A stretch of DNA of 64,000 nt, taken from the NCBI GenBank assembly GCA_002835545.1, contig PIZK01000011.1:1-64000 (forward strand). The letters are read 5' to 3'. Of the stretch, positions 52,356 through 60,695 are shown piece after piece. A program made the position numbers and the translations under genes. Source of the stretch: Alteromonadales bacterium alter-6D02 (GTDB lineage: Bacteria > Pseudomonadota > Gammaproteobacteria > Enterobacterales > Psychrobiaceae). How positions within the stretch are numbered: the first letter of the stretch is position 1; every line of letters starts with the position of its first letter. The notes below the pieces were generated by a model that was given only the letters and a program-made list of their open reading frames with translations, had not been told where the DNA came from and searched no databases.

Positions 52356-52828
52356 TAGGCATCGAACTTTTTTCCTAACACGAGCAATGCCGCACTTTCA
52401 GCCAAGGCCTTTTCTTTCCTGCGTAGCTCGCGTTCTAGCTCTTTAATACGCTTTTTGTCTGCCTTTTGCTCTGGTGTTTGTTTCGTTCGTTTGTCCGATT
52501 TTGTTGTGTTCCCTGCGATACACGCTTGTTTCCAGGACTTGATTTGTTCTGGGTATAGGCCATTAGCTCGGCAATATTCACTTAACTCAACTTCCGACAA
52601 TGTTGAGGTTTCTAAAACAACAGCGAACTTCTCTTCACTTGACCAGTTATCTGGCGAACTCACTTTTGACACATTAAACCCTGATACTTTAAATTGCTTC
52701 TTCCAACTATACAGGGTTGAAACATTAATGCCTTCTTGCAGGGCAAATTTTCGTACTGATAAGCCGCTTTGACTGAGTTTATTTAAAATGGCTTCTTTAA
52801 ATGAACTTGAATACCGTTGGTAATCCAC
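52331..52828 (-). CDS. IS3-family transposase, OrfA (HTH protein)
   Basis: A 165-residue DNA-binding protein. It begins MDYQRYSSSFKEAILNKLSQSGLSVRKFALQEGINVSTLYSWKKQF, a transposase 8/HTH_Tnp_1-type helix-turn-helix. A second HTH-like piece follows (TLSEVELSEYCRANGLYPEQIKSWKQACI), with a Lys/Arg/Glu-rich leucine zipper-like end (KELERELRRKEKALAESAALLVL) for dimer formation. It gives target/end recognition as the first part of an OrfAB fusion. ATG 52828 begins 45 bp inside the right inverted end. Confidence 0.92.
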   Translation of the reverse strand: MDYQRYSSSFKEAILNKLSQSGLSVRKFALQEGINVSTLYSWKKQFKVSGFNVSKVSSPDNWSSEEKFAVVLETSTLSEVELSEYCRANGLYPEQIKSWKQACIAGNTTKSDKRTKQTPEQKADKKRIKELERELRRKEKALAESAALLVLGKKFDAYWEGKEDS

Positions 52829-52891
52829 TGACTTTAACTTACCGCTCCCTGTTTATTTATAAGATTATTTGAGGCGACAACTATCCTGACA

Positions 52892-53157
52892 CAGGGGGAA
52901 TATGTAAAAGAAGCCAAGGAAGATCTTTTTATTATTTGTACTCTGATGATACATCTAGACAAGATATCTTTGACTTTAAAAATGAACTATACAATAGGGC
53001 ACAGGAACATGCCGAGTGTTGCATTGAAATTTTTATAAGTTTTTCTGAGTTAAGCGCAAATGTATCGCTTCAAAATTGGTTGTCTAGTGCAATCAGAGTG
53101 GTTGACTGTATTACCCTATCCGCAATTCTGGTTGACCAATCGGTTTTTTATTCGTGA
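52892..53157 (+). pseudogene. C-terminal gene remnant cut by the IS element
   Basis: A frame open from the IS border to the stop at 53155 encodes about 87 residues ending ASYFY-like text: FYYLYSDDTSRQDIFDFKNELYNRAQEHAECCIEIFISFSELSANVSLQNWLSSAIRVVDCITLSAILVDQSVFYS (given here in pieces of under 20 in sense: FYYLYSDDTSRQDIFDFK, then CCIEIFISFSELSANV). No start codon with a ribosome site is present; the left part is missing. It overlaps the WYL gene end by 10 bp. It may be what is left of a gene once regulated by the WYL protein. No family is recognised. Confidence 0.35.
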
Positions 53158-54014
53158 TATCTAGGTGCTATTGTTAAGTTTTTAGTACCCAAAAGAGTTT
53201 GTTTATTTTGTAAATAGAGTTGATATTCAGCACCTGAAATCGATGCGTGCTCAGAACAATCCACATTCCACTGGCGGAGTAAGTAACCAACCAGTGCGGC
53301 TCTAACTTCTAATTTCAGCACGCCGTTTGTCATACCATAATCCATCTCTATAGCTCGGTTGTGTTTAATACTGGGATGTACCACAATTTTGAGCTCTAGG
53401 ATTTTATCCCATTCATCGTCAGATTTGGCTAGTTCTGTTTCTTTCATCTTATTTTCAACAAGGTCCACTTTGCTAAACCTAGTGCAGACGAAGTCTCTGA
53501 AACTCTTTGTTTTTCTATCATAAGCTCGCACGTGCCAACGGTGACCGTTGTTAACAATGGCATGAGGAATTAGCGTTCTTTGTGTTGCCCCTGAGGTTAA
53601 TGACTCATATTTGCAACTAATCGTAGAGCCACCGTGTATAGCTCTCATTAAAGCGCCGACTATTTCAGGTTGAGGGTTAATGAGCCCTATTGCATTAAAA
53701 CAAATGTTGGACGTTTCAACCTCTTGAGAAATACCATCGCCAAACCCTCTGGACAAGGCCTGCAATACAGAGTCTGGGTCATGATTAAAAATAGGCAGAA
53801 AATTATTTGAACGTAAATATTTCTTGGTTTCGTGTGTTAACACAGCATTGTTAGGGGCTAATTCACGATAAAGGGATAAGTCCCTTGAGCAAGAAGCTAA
53901 GCCGGTTTTAAATCTTTGGATTAAGTCTGCACGGCCTATCTGGCCGTGGTATTCCAAGCAAAAGTCTATATAGGCCAAGCGTTCCCGCTGTGCGTAATTC
54001 ATTTCATCAAGCAC
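53148..54014 (-). CDS. BrxR/CapW-like HTH-WYL transcriptional regulator
   Basis: A 288-residue regulator. The N-terminal winged helix (RERLAYIDFCLEYHGQIGRADLIQRFKTGLASCSRDLSLYRELAPNNAVL) closely follows the BrxR/CapW pattern (RL.yIdF...G.i.R.dL..rF....a..S.Dl..Y.elaP.N). The WYL domain ISCKYESLTSG-ATQRTLIPHAIVNNGHRWHVRAYD then senses a ligand, probably nucleic acid or a nucleotide, and a WCX-like C-terminus ends it. This repressor type usually guards BREX, CBASS or other defence islands. Here no such effector is intact; its 5' neighbour is the recombinase module, divergent with 198 bp between. It may regulate the recombinases or be a leftover. Confidence 0.85.
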   Translation of the reverse strand: MLDEMNYAQRERLAYIDFCLEYHGQIGRADLIQRFKTGLASCSRDLSLYRELAPNNAVLTHETKKYLRSNNFLPIFNHDPDSVLQALSRGFGDGISQEVETSNICFNAIGLINPQPEIVGALMRAIHGGSTISCKYESLTSGATQRTLIPHAIVNNGHRWHVRAYDRKTKSFRDFVCTRFSKVDLVENKMKETELAKSDDEWDKILELKIVVHPSIKHNRAIEMDYGMTNGVLKLEVRAALVGYLLRQWNVDCSEHASISGAEYQLYLQNKQTLLGTKNLTIAPRYHE

Positions 54015-54064
54015 GGTTCTACTTAATATATCAATAATTAATGTTCTGGCAATATACGCTCACA

Positions 54065-54180
54065 CCACACATGATGCAATCAAAAAGATAATACCATTTT
54101 AATTCACTTAAGGTTGAAATTACATCCTTATTAAGCTATAACTCATCATATTGATAGTATCATTATGATATCACGTGTGG
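54065..54180. promoter_or_regulatory. Inverted sites in the WYL/intA intergenic region
   Basis: CCACACATGAT (54065-54075) and ATCACGTGTGG (54170-54180, reverse complement CCACACGTGAT) match at 10 of 11 positions and lie 94 bp apart in opposite orientation. They bracket the divergent promoters and could bind the WYL repressor or the recombinases. The right site lies 33 bp before the intA start. Confidence 0.5.
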
Positions 54181-54212
54181 TTGGCTAGAGTGGAAAATGA
54201 AGATAGGTAATT

Positions 54213-55634
54213 ATGGATAAGCGAAAGAAAGAGCGGTCAATAACATTAAGGCGACTAGACTATAACGCCGGAGAGTTAACAACTATTTCAAATTTAGAGA
54301 GCCACCCAATACGAGTGCCGTTGGAGAAGAGTGATAAAGATGAGTCCTATTACATCGGAAAAGAATATTCTTTAACTATCCCTGATGATTCGGTATACCA
54401 CATTCCATTTTTATTCAATGCCGATGGTACTCCATGGTATGAAGGTAATTTGTTCTTTTATCGTCAGTCGATTGATAAACTTACTGGCTATGAAACGACA
54501 GATGAGCTGCGTATCAGAGCGTCTATGCTGCTTGATTACAAACTGTTTTGTGAAGATGAAGGTCTTGATTATTTAGATTTTAGCGCTGGCCGACCAGGCA
54601 GTAGGCCATCTTACAGGTATTTCCAAGATCTATTATCTAAAGATGCAGTATCACGAAAAAACTTAAATAAACGAACTTTGGTTGTCTATGATTTTTATAA
54701 ATTTATTACCGAAATTCCAGGCTTCAATATTGATATTACCCTAGTTGAAAGTGCAAGAGAGGCTTTCATAAGATTTAGCAATGGCTATAGTAAAAAAGTC
54801 GAAATAAGATCTCAAACAGTAAGAGTAAATAACCAAGCAAAAGAAGTTCCTCTTGGTTATGTTAGAGATGATGGTGAGGACCTTAGGCCGTTAACAAATG
54901 AGCAGTGCGACGAGTTCATTGATGTGTTGAGTAGGAAGTTTTCAGTTGATGAACGCTTGATTCATTCTATTACTCTCAACACCGGTGCTCGTAAACAGAG
55001 TGTTTTTACGATGCGAGTTAAGCATCTAAAGCTGTTAAACGAGGCCAATTTAACTAGCGATGGCAGTTATAGATTAAAAGCTGGACCTAGAACAGGAATA
55101 GATACCAAATTTGGGAAATCTCAAACATTGTATTTCCCGAGGGATTTAGCTGATCAGTTAAAGGTTTATGCAAATTCAAAATTAGCTAAAGAACGGCGAA
55201 GCCTTTTTAGCCTGAAGCATGGCGACATCTTAAATGAAGATGACATGTACTTGTTTATCAGCACGCACGGAAATTGCCATTATATGGCAAAGAATGATCC
55301 GCGTTACCGTCAAGTAAAATCCCGTCCAAAAGGCGAGCATACTAATTATTTAAAGCAAAAACTACTCAAATTTGTTTCATCCGATTTTCCCAAGGATTTC
55401 ACATTTCACTGGCTAAGAGCCACATACGCTTTGATGTATCACGAGTACTTGGTTTCTCTTGTTGCAGATGGAAAATTAAAGCTCGGTAATGAGATTACTA
55501 GGGTTCAGCAACGTCTACATCATACCAAAAGAGAGACGACAGAAAATTATTTGAAGTTGTTTACTAATATCAATGAAAAAATGGCCGCTCAAGAAGCCTA
55601 CGAAGAGCGACTTTTCGAAGGTATCACTTTTTAG
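54213..55634 (+). CDS. intA: Tyrosine recombinase, IntA-like of an SE-type integrative element
   Basis: A 473-residue site-specific recombinase with complete active site: Arg260 (NTGARKQSVFTMR), His399 and Arg402 (FHWLRATYAL), a His-rich box VQQRLHHTKRET, and the Tyr446 nucleophile (TTENYLKLF). The N-terminal 230 residues include a core-binding domain. First gene of a four-gene operon in which the second recombinase lacks a catalytic residue, the order reported for intA-tfp-intB-srap of strand-biased circularizing elements. ATG 54213 is preceded by a weak AGATAGG site. It cuts and joins element ends; the attachment sites are not identified. Confidence 0.88.
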   Translation: MDKRKKERSITLRRLDYNAGELTTISNLESHPIRVPLEKSDKDESYYIGKEYSLTIPDDSVYHIPFLFNADGTPWYEGNLFFYRQSIDKLTGYETTDELRIRASMLLDYKLFCEDEGLDYLDFSAGRPGSRPSYRYFQDLLSKDAVSRKNLNKRTLVVYDFYKFITEIPGFNIDITLVESAREAFIRFSNGYSKKVEIRSQTVRVNNQAKEVPLGYVRDDGEDLRPLTNEQCDEFIDVLSRKFSVDERLIHSITLNTGARKQSVFTMRVKHLKLLNEANLTSDGSYRLKAGPRTGIDTKFGKSQTLYFPRDLADQLKVYANSKLAKERRSLFSLKHGDILNEDDMYLFISTHGNCHYMAKNDPRYRQVKSRPKGEHTNYLKQKLLKFVSSDFPKDFTFHWLRATYALMYHEYLVSLVADGKLKLGNEITRVQQRLHHTKRETTENYLKLFTNINEKMAAQEAYEERLFEGITF

Positions 55635-55657
55635 ATGTACGAAAATAAGGATTCTTC

Positions 55658-57616
55658 ATGAAAGGGGTAGGTATTGCCCAAGAGCGAGAAAAGCTGACTC
55701 TCCGCGACACTATAGTGGTAACACGCAAGCAAATATCTGAAGACTTTTTGCATCCGGAAAAAGTCCGGTTGCAATTAGATAGAAAAACAAGAGTAAATCC
55801 ATTAGATCTCGGTGCATTAGCCTATACAACTCGCCAGCCTCAAAGGAACACGTATTTAGCAGGCTTACCTTACTACGTTGACGAAAGCAGTTTTATGCTG
55901 GCCAGGCGAAAGTTGTTAATTGTACTGCATGACTATGTTGCAACTACGGGAAATACTGATAAAACAGTATATTTTCATTTGAGTCACTTTATCAGAATAA
56001 TAACTTGGCTAGATGATAACGGATATAGTCTTTTTTCAAATACGCAAACTGTAGCAAGACAAGGTTACTGCGCTTATGTATCGGAACTCAATCATCAAAT
56101 TAAATCCGTCGATCTAAATCAACTAACTCCTAAAGCGGCAAATGAATACCAACATGAAATAATTAAATTACTAAGTCTTCTTTGGGGGCATGAAGTTGCT
56201 CAGGTAATTATTCGTGAAATACCTTTAATCAAATATAAGAACAATGGAGGGGTTGCTCCTGATGAACGCAATGTGAGGTTTGCCACTCGAACGTTTTTAC
56301 ATCTAGCTAGGGGGTTTTCAAGCTTTATTATGAAGAATAAAGCATTCCCTTATTTGCTTAATATGAGTGATTATGAATGTTATGTGTTCCCAAGTAACGC
56401 TAATGCTTGTGTAACACCTTATACAAACACTAAAAATTATTCCTATCACTATGAAGCCGGCCGGATTTCGACACCTGAGGAGTATATGGCGAAATGTCCC
56501 CGCAGGATCGGGATAGGGAGTGCAACTAAAGAAATTGAGTCTTCTAAAGCTAACTTAATTGCGATTAATTCTAATGTAAGGGATGTCAATCGCTTAAACT
56601 ACGCTTCTTTAGCGTTGAATAGCTACATGCAGGTATTTGTGTTGATGACTGGGATTTATCCTTCTGAGCTTGTTCAGCTTGAGTACGATGCCAGCTTTAC
56701 ATTAGAAAAAGACCTGCTTAAGAATGATTTTCGCGCAATCAAGATGCGTGCTGCTGGGCGTGAAGTGGTTTATAGCTTGGGCAATCGAAAAGGGCTAGAG
56801 ATTTTTAAAGAGTATATTCAGCTCAGAAACTGGGTATTGGATGGAGAGGATTGCCGCTTTCTTTTTTTTACCATGAAAAGGAATAGTGAGGGTACAAAGA
56901 AATATCAGAAAATGAAGGCTGACTATGTGTACAAGTATTACCGAAGCCTTAGTGGTAAGTTCTTACCGATATCATTTGAAGCAATTACGGCCCGGAAGGT
57001 GCGTAAATATAAAACCGTAGTGTGGAATGAGATTGATATTGCACAACGAGTCATAGCCAATTCATTAAACCATAGCCTCAAGACCAATCATAATTATTAC
57101 GCAGTTTCTAATCCAAATAAACAACAGGAAGAATTTGCCCTATTTTGGGAGTCAGCGAATGCTGCTTCGCAACGCATTACTATCAAGTTAGTTAACGAAA
57201 ATGATTCAGGAAGCATTAGTACTGCATCAGGCCATTGTGATGATTTTAAGCATCCACAACCAATGCAAATCGAGACACCGATTTCGCCAGACTGCAATAG
57301 TCAAATAGGGTGTTTGTACTGTGAACATTATGTATGCCATGCGGACGAAGAAGATATTCGAAAGCTATATAGCTTACTTTATGTCATTAATGCAGTAAGA
57401 AATATGGCAACAGATTATAGTCACTCAGATGCGTTGTTATTGGAGCTTAGTATGCGTATTCATCTGGTATTGCAACTAATGGAAAAGAAATATAAAAATA
57501 TTCAGTCAGTTATCGAGAATATTAAACAAGAAGTAATGGGGAGTGGTTTGCTAACACCTTTCTGGGAATATCGATTACAGCGTTACGAACAGATGGGGGT
57601 GATAATTAATGGATAA
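55658..57616 (+). CDS. tfp: Catalytically incomplete tyrosine recombinase-fold protein (Tfp-like)
   Basis: A 652-residue protein with tyrosine-recombinase fold. At the site of the first catalytic Arg it reads MTGIYPSELVQLE, with Tyr334 replacing Arg, and the HxxR box is ITARKVRK, without His. A Tyr motif remains in NHNYYAVSN. The C-terminal region adds a Cys cluster CNSQIGCLYCEHYVCH that may bind zinc. Inactive recombinases between two active ones match the 'tyrosine recombinase fold protein' of SE elements, where it is needed as an architectural partner. It overlaps intB by 8 bp. AAGG before ATG 55658 is a fair ribosome site. Confidence 0.82.
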   Translation: MKGVGIAQEREKLTLRDTIVVTRKQISEDFLHPEKVRLQLDRKTRVNPLDLGALAYTTRQPQRNTYLAGLPYYVDESSFMLARRKLLIVLHDYVATTGNTDKTVYFHLSHFIRIITWLDDNGYSLFSNTQTVARQGYCAYVSELNHQIKSVDLNQLTPKAANEYQHEIIKLLSLLWGHEVAQVIIREIPLIKYKNNGGVAPDERNVRFATRTFLHLARGFSSFIMKNKAFPYLLNMSDYECYVFPSNANACVTPYTNTKNYSYHYEAGRISTPEEYMAKCPRRIGIGSATKEIESSKANLIAINSNVRDVNRLNYASLALNSYMQVFVLMTGIYPSELVQLEYDASFTLEKDLLKNDFRAIKMRAAGREVVYSLGNRKGLEIFKEYIQLRNWVLDGEDCRFLFFTMKRNSEGTKKYQKMKADYVYKYYRSLSGKFLPISFEAITARKVRKYKTVVWNEIDIAQRVIANSLNHSLKTNHNYYAVSNPNKQQEEFALFWESANAASQRITIKLVNENDSGSISTASGHCDDFKHPQPMQIETPISPDCNSQIGCLYCEHYVCHADEEDIRKLYSLLYVINAVRNMATDYSHSDALLLELSMRIHLVLQLMEKKYKNIQSVIENIKQEVMGSGLLTPFWEYRLQRYEQMGVIING

Positions 57617-59657
57617 TGTGAATGATTGTCGCGTATTTGATGGTAAAAAATCTAAATTTGGTACGCCTCCGGACTCCTATTTTTGTACTGAAGGACGGCA
57701 TCCCTCTCCTAGTTTTGTACTATGTCGAGATAAAGACGGCAAAGCGACTGCCGTCTATGGACAAGATATCTGGAATTATAATCCTTATCGGTTAAGTGCA
57801 GTAAAAATAAGTAGATTCCGGTTTGATAAATTGCTCCAAGGAGAATTTAAAGCGGAACGAAGAATGTTAGTAGATGAGGCGAAATATCTCCTGTTTTGTA
57901 TTCAGTTTTTTTCTCAAGGAGGGCATGCTGGAACGCTAACGGCGTCTACTTTAGGAAACTATTACTCGATATTTCGCAATGCAATTGAATTTTGTATTTC
58001 GCTCAATAAAAACCAATTTATTGGTATCATTACCCTCAAAGATCTATTTACCAATAAGAATTACCTTGCAAATTTTTTAACGGTAAAAAGTGGTAAAAGT
58101 TTTAAAGTACGAGCTCGTGCTATCTGCAAACGTCTTAGTTATATCGGACAAGATAAAGTTGGTTTTGCTGCTGTATCCAGGCTAAGGATTAGCGTTAAAA
58201 AGAGTCAGCAAACTCCAGTTATACCTACACGCCTCTATTTGGCATTAATTTCGCAATTAACCAATGACGTTGAATTTTTGGATGGAAAGTTTGATAAGTT
58301 GGCTAACTTCTTGAGTGAATTCAATGATTGCAACTATGGACGAGCATATTCGACGCAAAAAGGTAAAAAGGTACGCCTAAGAGACCTGCGACCTAATATG
58401 CAGGAGGCGTTATTGTCTTATGGACTTGATAGTAACTTTATCGACGATTTTTATGTTGATAATGCCTCAAAGTTAATCACTGCGCTAAAGATGATTCAAT
58501 ACCGGATGCGCTTAGTTCTCCACTTGTATACGGGGATGCGTGATCAAGAAGTAATGAGATTGTCTTATCAATGCCTTTGTAATAAAACGATTACAGAAGA
58601 GTTTAAAGATGATGAAGGAGTGACGATAGTTAAAAAGCGTATAGTAAAATTAATCTCGACTACAACTAAATTTACTGGATATCGGGAATCTGAATCCTGG
58701 TATGCAGCACCAGAAGCAGTTAAGGCTATCCGAATATTACAATTGATAGCTAGGGGGTTAGCAAAGCTATATGGCGTAGAGACTAAGGGGTGTGATCTAT
58801 TTTTAAATCCGTCGGTTATTTCAAAACCTGGAGCGCAAGTTAGCATTGTAGATTTTAAAAAAATTAAAGATAAAAAGTCTTGGATTAAAGAGTTGACGAT
58901 TTTACAAGAAGACTTTAATGAATTACAGGCTTCAGATCCCTCACGAGATTTCCATCTGGATGAGGAGTTTCAAATAGGAAGTATTTGGCCGATACGGAGC
59001 CATCAATTTAGACGCTCTCTCGCTTTCTATGCCGCTAGTTCGGGTTTTGTAAAGTTACCTACACTGAAACGTCAATTTAAGCACTTGACGTTGGCGATGG
59101 CACGATATTATTCACGCAATTTCGAAAATATTAAAACTATCTTTGGCTTTTATAACAAAGAAACCAAAGAGTTTGACTTACCGAGCGAGCATATCATTTG
59201 GGAATGCCAAGCTGGGGTGGTAACCAGCGTGGCGGATATGCTTGTTGATGATGTATTGAATAGTAAGCAGCAATTGCATGGCAAAACAGGCGGCTATATT
59301 GAGCGTCAACGTGGCAAACTGCGTGATGGCGAAATATTGATTGAAGAAGTACGAGCGGAGACCCTCAGGCGAGTTGATAAAGGTGAACTTAGTTATCGCA
59401 ATACGTTACTGGGTGGCTGCATGAAAGTTGGTAAATGTGATAGTGCGATGCTTGGTGTAATAACTGAATGCTTACCTTGTGACGAAGCAATTATTAAAGC
59501 ATCAAAGGTTGATTCACAGATCGAGGAACTAAAGGAGCAGTTAAGTTACTTTGAGGAAGGTGAAGGTGAGCATCAAATCATGTCGGCGGAGCTTGCTGCA
59601 CTTGTGAAATACAAGAAACATAGAATGTCACACAATGAGACTGAGGAGCTAATATGA
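57609..59657 (+). CDS. intB: Tyrosine recombinase, IntB-like of an SE-type integrative element
   Basis: A 682-residue recombinase with full catalytic set: Arg311 (LYTGMRDQEVMRLS), His465 and Arg468 (IRSHQFRRSLAFYAAS), then His in FKHLTLAMARYYSRNF with nucleophile Tyr500 or 501. The C-terminal 130 residues carry a Cys group (LLGGCMKVGKCDSAMLGVITECLPC), possibly zinc-binding, and a coiled coil (SKVDSQIEELKEQLSYFEEGEGE). It overlaps the coiled-coil gene by 4 bp (ATGA), so all four are one coupled operon. It probably acts on the other element end from IntA. Confidence 0.86.
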   Translation: MDNVNDCRVFDGKKSKFGTPPDSYFCTEGRHPSPSFVLCRDKDGKATAVYGQDIWNYNPYRLSAVKISRFRFDKLLQGEFKAERRMLVDEAKYLLFCIQFFSQGGHAGTLTASTLGNYYSIFRNAIEFCISLNKNQFIGIITLKDLFTNKNYLANFLTVKSGKSFKVRARAICKRLSYIGQDKVGFAAVSRLRISVKKSQQTPVIPTRLYLALISQLTNDVEFLDGKFDKLANFLSEFNDCNYGRAYSTQKGKKVRLRDLRPNMQEALLSYGLDSNFIDDFYVDNASKLITALKMIQYRMRLVLHLYTGMRDQEVMRLSYQCLCNKTITEEFKDDEGVTIVKKRIVKLISTTTKFTGYRESESWYAAPEAVKAIRILQLIARGLAKLYGVETKGCDLFLNPSVISKPGAQVSIVDFKKIKDKKSWIKELTILQEDFNELQASDPSRDFHLDEEFQIGSIWPIRSHQFRRSLAFYAASSGFVKLPTLKRQFKHLTLAMARYYSRNFENIKTIFGFYNKETKEFDLPSEHIIWECQAGVVTSVADMLVDDVLNSKQQLHGKTGGYIERQRGKLRDGEILIEEVRAETLRRVDKGELSYRNTLLGGCMKVGKCDSAMLGVITECLPCDEAIIKASKVDSQIEELKEQLSYFEEGEGEHQIMSAELAALVKYKKHRMSHNETEELI

Positions 59658-60079
59658 ATCCAGAATTGAAAAAGTGCTATGACGCCTTTGAGAGGCTTAA
59701 AGATGAAAGCCCTAGGCTTGAAAAATTTAAAGGCTTATTACAAAAAGACATCACAGCTTCAAAAGTCAGTCAGGAAGCGGGTCATGACAGTGGCTATTTG
59801 AAAAAAAAACGTCCACTGCACATACCCTTACTATCAATGATCGCCTTACATGTAAAAGACCATAAGAAGATCACAATGGGCAAAGGAGCGGCGATCAGCA
59901 GAGAAAAAAATAAAGCGCAAGATGCTAAGACAGCTTTAGATCTTGAGAAAGCCAAACTTGAAGCATCGTTAGGGCGAGAACTACAGATGTATAATCGCTT
60001 GAAAGAGGTTGAGCTAGAGTTAATTGAGTTAAAAGAGAAGCTTGCTGTGCAGACCAATATTACGAGGCTCAGTACTTGA
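59654..60079 (+). CDS. srap: Small coiled-coil recombination auxiliary protein (Srap/TnpC-like)
   Basis: A 141-residue protein. The N-terminal half ITASKVSQEAGHDSGYLKKKRPLHIPLLSMIALHVK has a possible helix-turn-helix. The C-terminal half is a long charged coiled coil (DAKTALDLEKAKLEASLGRELQMYNRLKEVELELIELKEKLAV). Size, position and coupling to intB match the SE-associated recombination auxiliary protein, and more loosely TnpC of Tn554. It would orient or assist the recombinase complex. ATGA overlap with intB. Confidence 0.75.
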   Translation: MNPELKKCYDAFERLKDESPRLEKFKGLLQKDITASKVSQEAGHDSGYLKKKRPLHIPLLSMIALHVKDHKKITMGKGAAISREKNKAQDAKTALDLEKAKLEASLGRELQMYNRLKEVELELIELKEKLAVQTNITRLST

Positions 60080-60115
60080 AGTTACAAATCCCTATCCTTA
60101 AAAATTTTGTAACTG

Positions 60116-60140
60116 GTAACGTTACGACTGAAAGGTAACG
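60116..60140 (+). repeat. 25-bp direct repeat, copy 1
   Basis: GTAACGTTACGACTGAAAGG-TAACG, 3 bp before the ATG of the zinc-ribbon gene. It matches the copy at 60556-60580 at 21 of 25 positions. Each copy has GTAACG at both ends. The ATG is too close for a usual ribosome site between them, so the repeat also carries the translation signal (AAAGGTAACGATATG). Confidence 0.75.
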
Positions 60141-60142
60141 AT

Positions 60143-60559
60143 ATGATGGAACAATATTTTGAATGCTCGTTGTGTGACGATTTCTACTCATCGAAAACGA
60201 TGATGAAAGAAGTTACCGTTTGGGAAGATGCTAAAACTCTTCTTTGCTGTAATCGGTGTAATGACAAACTACTTTTAAAACTTACGGGCAATCGTAAACT
60301 TGCTAATTATAAACGCACAGATTTAAAAGAAGAAAAAGCTAGAGAGATGTGTTTTTTATTAGCCAAATATAATGCACTTGAATGGTCATATCAAAAACAA
60401 GCCGATTTACTCAATAGTCATGATTTGCTTACAACTAGGGGACAACCGTTCTCAAAAGTAGCAGTTATGAGATATTATAATTGCTATAAAAATTTGTATA
60501 TCAATCTTTATAGAACGTCGAGTAAATCTTTTGATGAATACTTGAGAGAAGACTTGTAA
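60143..60559 (+). CDS. Zinc-ribbon protein with recombinase-like HTH
   Basis: A 138-residue protein. The N-terminal cysteine pairs (FECSLCDDFY, LLCCNRCNDKLL) form a zinc ribbon. The second half WSYQKQADLLNSHDLLTTRGQPFSKVAVMRYYNCYKNLY resembles the HTH used by serine recombinases (LN..G..T..G.pw....V). It has no catalytic domain of its own. The gene lies exactly between two 25-bp direct repeats. It follows the recombinase operon, so it might be an excisionase-like or regulatory partner, or the cargo. No certain family. Confidence 0.6.
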   Translation: MMEQYFECSLCDDFYSSKTMMKEVTVWEDAKTLLCCNRCNDKLLLKLTGNRKLANYKRTDLKEEKAREMCFLLAKYNALEWSYQKQADLLNSHDLLTTRGQPFSKVAVMRYYNCYKNLYINLYRTSSKSFDEYLREDL

Positions 60560-60580
60560 CGTTTTGATTGAAACGTAACG
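60556..60580 (+). repeat. 25-bp direct repeat, copy 2
   Basis: GTAACGTTTTGATTGAAACG-TAACG overlaps the stop codon of the zinc-ribbon gene (60557-60559). It shares 21 of 25 bases with copy 1. Could be an attachment-like or operator sequence. Confidence 0.75.
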
Positions 60581-60658
60581 TCTTGTGTGCCGATAGCTTG
60601 CAAAATTTGCGATGAGAAAGTTAATGTATTGCATTGTATGAATCAATAAATGCGATTT

Positions 60659-60695
60659 ATGGCTCAAATAGTTGGCTCTTTTGAGCCATAAAATA
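60659..60695. terminator. Terminator at the right end of the mobile region
   Basis: ATGGCTCAAA (60659-60668) and TTTGAGCCAT (60680-60689) pair perfectly with an 11-nt loop, followed by AAAATATTT. It separates the integrase region from hrpB and probably ends the recombinase transcript. Confidence 0.65.

Larger units (their letters stand above)
51284..52891 (-). mobile_element. IS3-family insertion sequence
   Basis: About 1.6 kb bounded by imperfect inverted ends: TTTCAAGGTAGTTGTCGCC at 51284-51302 and the reverse complement of TGTCAGGATAGTTGTCGCC at 52873-52891 (16 of 19 identical). It carries orfA and orfB on the minus strand with the usual overlap. No clear target duplication is visible, which may reflect age or a rearranged insertion. 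It separates the lanthipeptide cluster from the WYL/integrase region and truncates a frame on its right side. Confidence 0.88.

Noticed and set aside
51339-52828. Target-site duplication of the IS3 element
   Set aside because: The bases flanking 51284 and 52891 do not match in a convincing 3-4 bp repeat.
54213-59657. RIT (recombinase in trio) element
   Set aside because: RIT elements carry three similar-sized active recombinases; here the middle protein lacks catalytic residues and a coiled-coil gene follows, which fits the SE order better.
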